From Maricaulis sp048270265 (GTDB taxonomy: Bacteria > Pseudomonadota > Alphaproteobacteria > Caulobacterales > Maricaulaceae): a stretch of DNA of 64,000 nucleotides. The translations under genes and the position numbers were made by a program. Below are positions 60,448 through 64,000 of the stretch, piece by piece; position 1 is the first letter of the stretch, and the number at the start of each line of letters is the position of its first letter. The stretch spans positions 1 through 64,000 of the forward strand of contig NZ_JBLWTD010000011.1 of the NCBI RefSeq assembly GCF_048270265.1, given 5' to 3'. The notes beneath the pieces are model-generated. The model was not told the DNA's origin, searched no databases, and saw only the letters and a program-made list of their open reading frames with translations.

Positions 60448-62094
60448 CTAACCTTCGACGGACGGAAACTCATAGCCGGCATAGATCTCGCGCAGCTTGG
60501 TCTTGAGGATTTTCCCCGTGGCGCCGATCGGCATGTGCTCGATGAATTCCACCGCGTCGGGCAGCCACCATTTGGGCACCTCGCCGCGCAGGTATTCGAT
60601 GATCGACTCGGCATCCGGCTCGAAACCCTCATTGAGCTGGACGACCAGAAGCGGGCGTTCCTGCCATTTCGGGTGCGGCATGCCGAAGGCGGCGGCCAGG
60701 GCGACGGAGGGATGGCCCATCGCGGCGTTTTCCAGATCGATCGAGGAGATCCATTCGCCGCCGGTCTTGATCACGTCCTTGGAACGGTCGGTGATGGTCA
60801 TGAAGCCATCGCCGTCGAGATAGGCGACATCGCCGGTCTTGAACCAGCCATCATCGGTGAAGCTGTCGGCCCCGGCGCCGCGATAATAGGACGAGGCGAT
60901 CCATGGCCCCTGGACCTGGACATGGCCGGAGGACTTGCCATCCCAGGGCAGGATATCACCGCCATCATTGACGATGCGCATGCCGACGCCGAACACCAGC
61001 CGGCCCTGTTTCAGCTTGATCTTGATCTGGTCTTCGCGATCGAGCTTGTCATGCTTGGGCAGGAGATTGTTGACGGTACCCAGCGGGCTCATTTCCGTCA
61101 TGCCCCAGCCTTGCTGCATCACGACGTCATATTCGTCCTCATAGGCGCGCAGCAGGGCCTCGGGCAGGGCGGAGCCACCGATCAGGACGCGCTCGACACT
61201 GTCGATGCGATTGCCGCTCTTCTGCAGGTATTGCAGCAGGCCGAGCCAGACGGTCGGCACGCCGGCGACGTAATTGACCTGTTCGGTTTCAATCAGTTCG
61301 TGGATGCTGGCGCCGTCCATCTGGGCGCCGGGCATGACCAGCTTGGCGCCGTTCATCGGCGCGGCATAGGGAATGCCCCAGGCGTTGACGTGGAACATCG
61401 GCACCACCGGCAGCAGCGTGCCGCGGGCACCGACGCCGATCACGTCGGAGGCCGAGGAGGCCATCGCGTGCAGCACGTTGGAGCGGTGGGAATAGAGCAC
61501 GCCCTTGGGGTCGCCCGTCGTGCCGGAGGTGTAGCACAGGCCGGCGGCGGTGTTCTCGTCGAACATCGGCCAGTCGTATTCGGTGCTCTGGTCGGCGATC
61601 AATTCCTCATAGGTCAGGCATTTGGTCGCGACGCCGTCCTTGTAGGTGGCATCGGTCATCAACACCCAGTGACGCACCGATTTGCACTGTTTGGAGATGG
61701 CATCGACCAGCGGCGCGAAGGTCTTGTCGAAGAAGACGACTTTCGACTGGGCGTGATCGAGCATCCAGATCAGCTGTTTCGGATCGAGGCGCGGATTGAC
61801 CGTGTGGATCACCGAGCCGATTCCGGAGATCGCGTAGTAGAGCTCGAAATGCCGGTGTGAATTCCACGCGATGGTGGCGACGCGGTCGCCCTCGCGCACC
61901 TTGAGCTTTTTCTGCAGCGCATGGGCCAGCTGTTTGGTGCGCTGGTGCGTGGCGGCATAGCCCTGGCGGTGAATCAGACCGCTTTCGGGCAGGCGGGTGA
62001 CGATTTCCTGATCGCCATGGCATCGGGCGGCGTGGACCAGAATGTCCGAAATCATCAACGGACGTTCCATCATGTGTGCGCGCAAGGTCATCAT
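60448..62094 (-). CDS. Medium/long-chain fatty-acid-CoA ligase, AlkK-like
   Basis: This 548-residue AMP-forming ligase activates a fatty acid to its CoA thioester. The P-loop is YTSGTTGDPKG, the adenine-binding segment QGWGMTEMSPLG, the TGD motif WFKTGDVAYLDGDG, and the C-terminal lysine lies in GATGKILKTKLRE. The size and the start MERPLMISDILVHAA are like AlkK of alkane-degrading Pseudomonas, which works on medium chains. The ATG at 62094 has GGGGAG upstream; 62091 is equally possible. Acids from the 546-3619 alcohol/aldehyde operon could feed into it, although the genes are far apart. Confidence 0.92.
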   Translation of the reverse strand: MMTLRAHMMERPLMISDILVHAARCHGDQEIVTRLPESGLIHRQGYAATHQRTKQLAHALQKKLKVREGDRVATIAWNSHRHFELYYAISGIGSVIHTVNPRLDPKQLIWMLDHAQSKVVFFDKTFAPLVDAISKQCKSVRHWVLMTDATYKDGVATKCLTYEELIADQSTEYDWPMFDENTAAGLCYTSGTTGDPKGVLYSHRSNVLHAMASSASDVIGVGARGTLLPVVPMFHVNAWGIPYAAPMNGAKLVMPGAQMDGASIHELIETEQVNYVAGVPTVWLGLLQYLQKSGNRIDSVERVLIGGSALPEALLRAYEDEYDVVMQQGWGMTEMSPLGTVNNLLPKHDKLDREDQIKIKLKQGRLVFGVGMRIVNDGGDILPWDGKSSGHVQVQGPWIASSYYRGAGADSFTDDGWFKTGDVAYLDGDGFMTITDRSKDVIKTGGEWISSIDLENAAMGHPSVALAAAFGMPHPKWQERPLLVVQLNEGFEPDAESIIEYLRGEVPKWWLPDAVEFIEHMPIGATGKILKTKLREIYAGYEFPSVEG

Positions 62095-62160
62095 GTCTCC
62101 CCTAGATATCAACCAGTTTCGCAGTGTTTGTTTTTTTCTTATCAAAAGGCTTCCCGCCCC

Positions 62161-62183
62161 GCCGCGCAATCCCTTTGCGCGGC
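62161..62183. promoter_or_regulatory. Inverted repeat between ligase and dehydratase genes
   Basis: GCCGCGCAA and TTGCGCGGC are perfect 9-bp arms around TCCCT, in the 160-bp divergent region. It could be an operator or a transcript hairpin. A T-rich stretch (62123-62142) lies to the left, on the ligase side. Confidence 0.5.
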
Positions 62184-62254
62184 GCAAATGAATTGCCTAT
62201 GCGTTTTGCCTGCGTTTGGCGGCCGCAATCGGCCCGATCAGGAGTGTTGCGACG

Positions 62255-63247
62255 ATGACGTCACCGGTTTCCGACCTGCCCACCCATGCGGATATTCTCG
62301 ATGCGGCGCGGCAATTGGCCGGTCAGGCCGTGCGCACGCCGCTCCTGCGCAATGATGTGCTCGACGAACGGCTTGGTGCCCGAATTTTTGTGAAGGCGGA
62401 ATGCCTGCAGCGCACCGGATCCTTCAAGTTTCGCGGCGCCTATAACCGTATCTCCCGGCTGAATGCCGAGGAAAGAGCGCGCGGTGTCATCGCCTACAGC
62501 TCCGGCAATCACGCCCAGGGCGTTGCCGCCGCAGCAAGGCTGGTCGGCACCCATGCCACCATATTGATGCCGACCGATGCGCCGGCCGCCAAGGTTGAGG
62601 GCGTGCGTTTCTGGGGCGGCAAGGTGGTCAGCTATGACCGCGCCAGCGAGTCGCGCGAGGCGATCGGCGCCCGCATCGCCGCCGAGGAGGGCCGCATCCT
62701 GGTGCCGCCCTATGAGGACCGTTTCATCATTGCCGGGCAGGGCACGGCGGGGCTGGAACTGGTGGAGCAAATGGCCGAACTGGGCCTGGCGCCCGATATC
62801 GTCTCGGCCCCCGCCGGTGGCGGCGGGCTGATCGCCGGCACCGGGCTGGCGGTCAAGCATGCCCATCCGGACGCGCAGGTCTGGGCCGCCGAACCGGCCG
62901 GCTTCGATGATCACCGCCGTTCGCTCGAGGCGGGCGAGCGCGTCAGCAATGACCGCCTGACCGGCTCGATCTGCGACGCCATCATCACCCCGACGCCCGG
63001 CGAGCTGACCTGGCAGCTCAATTCCCGCCAGCTCAGCGGCGGCGTCGCCGTCACGGACGACGAAGCGCTGGCCGCAATGGCCTTCGCCTGGCGCCACCTC
63101 AAGATCGTGATCGAGCCGGGCGCCGTCGTTGCCCTGGCCGCCGTGCTCTCCGGCAAGCTGGATGTCGCCGGCAAGACGGTCTGCGTGCTCGCCACCGGCG
63201 GCAATGTCGACCGGGCGGTGTTTGCGCGGGCGCTGGAGCTGGGGTGA
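62255..63247 (+). CDS. Threonine/serine dehydratase (PLP, fold type II)
   Basis: This 330-residue enzyme removes ammonia from threonine or serine to give 2-oxobutyrate or pyruvate; close relatives are serine racemases. The PLP lysine is K58 in TGSFKFRGAYN, the substrate loop is SSGNHAQGVA and the phosphate loop AGGGGLIAG. It lacks the C-terminal ACT domain of the biosynthetic IlvA (about 510 residues), so it is of the catabolic type. The ATG at 62255 has GGAG upstream. With tdh and kbl it means that two threonine breakdown routes lie within 15 kb. Confidence 0.92.
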   Translation: MTSPVSDLPTHADILDAARQLAGQAVRTPLLRNDVLDERLGARIFVKAECLQRTGSFKFRGAYNRISRLNAEERARGVIAYSSGNHAQGVAAAARLVGTHATILMPTDAPAAKVEGVRFWGGKVVSYDRASESREAIGARIAAEEGRILVPPYEDRFIIAGQGTAGLELVEQMAELGLAPDIVSAPAGGGGLIAGTGLAVKHAHPDAQVWAAEPAGFDDHRRSLEAGERVSNDRLTGSICDAIITPTPGELTWQLNSRQLSGGVAVTDDEALAAMAFAWRHLKIVIEPGAVVALAAVLSGKLDVAGKTVCVLATGGNVDRAVFARALELG

Positions 63248-63368
63248 GGGGGCGGCCAGGTGGGCGAAATCCGGCGCCCCACCCAACACATCACTTCCCC
63301 CGGAGGCGCGTCGCGAATTCCGGGGGAATAGCCAATTGTATCGGTTGGAGAAGTGCCGCTCGCTCGAT

Positions 63369-64000
63369 TTATTCCGGCACCGTCGCCACCGCTCCCCGCC
63401 GCAGATCCTGGTCGATCATCAGCGGTGTCGGCGCATCATCCTGGAGCCGCGTGCGATAGACCTGGACGTTTTCGAGCACGCGCATCACGTAATTGCGGGT
63501 TTCCGAGAAGGGGATGCTCTCGACCCAGTCGATCGGATCGATGTCGGGATCGCGTGGATCGCCGTAATTCTCGATCCAGCGATTGGCGCGGTGCGGCCCG
63601 GCATTATAGGCCACCAGGGCGAGGATATAGGAGCCGTCATACTGATCGACGACCTCCTCGAGATGGTGCATGCCCAGGGTGAGGTTGTAGTCCCGGTCAT
63701 CGGTCAGCCAGTTGAAGCGATAGGGCGCACCCATTGAGCGCGCCGTCGCCTGGGCGGTGGCGGGCATCATCTGCATCATGCCGCGCGCACCGGCGCCGCT
63801 GACGGCGTCCTGGGCGAATTCGGTCTCCTGGCGGATCACGGAATGGACCAGCGCGTCTTCCGGCCGTCCACCGGTGGTTTGCGGCAGGCTGATGGTCGGA
63901 TAGGCGCTTTGCGGCAGGATGATGCCGCGCAGGCGCGCCTGTTTCGCGGCGCGGACGGCCTGGCGCATCTGCAGATATTCATTCGCCAGATTGGCCAGCA
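63369..64000 (-). CDS. Lytic murein transglycosylase, C-terminal part (5' end outside window)
   Basis: The frame is open at the right edge, so the N-terminal part is missing. The last 200 or so residues form an SLT domain: the catalytic glutamate lies in IRQETEFAQDAVSGAGARG, MMQMMPATA is the second motif and LVAYNAGPHRANRWIE the third. It cleaves the glycan strands of peptidoglycan to give 1,6-anhydromuropeptides in the periplasm. The extra sequence before the catalytic domain points to the Slt70-type long form rather than a small MltC-type one. Confidence 0.92.
   Translation of the reverse strand, partial: LANLANEYLQMRQAVRAAKQARLRGIILPQSAYPTISLPQTTGGRPEDALVHSVIRQETEFAQDAVSGAGARGMMQMMPATAQATARSMGAPYRFNWLTDDRDYNLTLGMHHLEEVVDQYDGSYILALVAYNAGPHRANRWIENYGDPRDPDIDPIDWVESIPFSETRNYVMRVLENVQVYRTRLQDDAPTPLMIDQDLRRGAVATVPE

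Overview
The window is high-GC, densely packed chromosomal DNA. It looks like a marine, heterotrophic alphaproteobacterium of the Maricaulis/Hyphomonadaceae type. That guess rests on a large TonB-dependent receptor, a glyoxylate shunt controlled by an ScfR/RamB-type regulator, a complete five-step hut pathway, an AlkK-like acyl-CoA ligase, and strong G/C third-position codon use. It is an inference, not a proof. I found no rRNA, tRNA, CRISPR array, transposase or integrase.

Layout. 1-10.5 kb: a probable uptake and oxidation gene set for a hydrophobic compound. It comprises a partial SDR, an aldehyde dehydrogenase, a GMC alcohol oxidase/dehydrogenase, a membrane-anchored serine hydrolase, a TonB receptor, a small membrane protein, a sterol-desaturase-family hydroxylase and a diiron ferritin-like protein. 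Three copies of a 15-bp palindromic site (consensus TTGAACGCTGTTCAC) sit at the gene starts and appear to join them into one regulon. 10.6-18.9 kb: a secreted CinY-like protein, then an acetate block (ScfR regulator divergent from aceA-aceB, then acs with a small lipoprotein). 19-24.5 kb: a 1,811-residue autotransporter. 24.5-27.5 kb: a BigR/SqrR-type persulfide sensor, a Blh-type metallo-hydrolase and a SulP permease. 27.5-29.4 kb: a repeat-rich island around a stand-alone nuclease-like gene.

29.4-35.2 kb: a compact his operon, yerC-hisG-hisDB-hisH-hisA-hisF-hisIE. hisD and hisB form a single reading frame and hisC is absent. The gene order, long-form HisG, fused HisIE and YerC/TrpR-like first gene look gammaproteobacterial, so the operon may have been acquired. 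35.3-39.9 kb: a serine hydrolase, an MFS transporter and two membrane-associated proteins. 39.8-47.4 kb: the hut cluster, hutC-hutF on one strand and hutI-hutH-hutG-hutU on the other. 47.4-48.3 kb: a second repeat-rich intergenic island.

48.3-64 kb: kbl, an orphan phage-tail-sheath homologue carrying an export signal, an L-2-hydroxyglutarate-dehydrogenase-like flavoprotein, a threonine 3-dehydrogenase that lacks all four structural-zinc cysteines, an iodotyrosine-deiodinase-like flavoprotein, a DUF6624-like secreted protein, an AraC regulator divergent from an SDR, an AlkK-like acyl-CoA ligase, a threonine/serine dehydratase and the C-terminal part of a lytic transglycosylase.

The items most worth following are the secreted sheath protein, the HisD-HisB fusion, the TTGAACGCTGTTCAC regulon, the zinc-site-less Tdh and the paired hairpin repeats.
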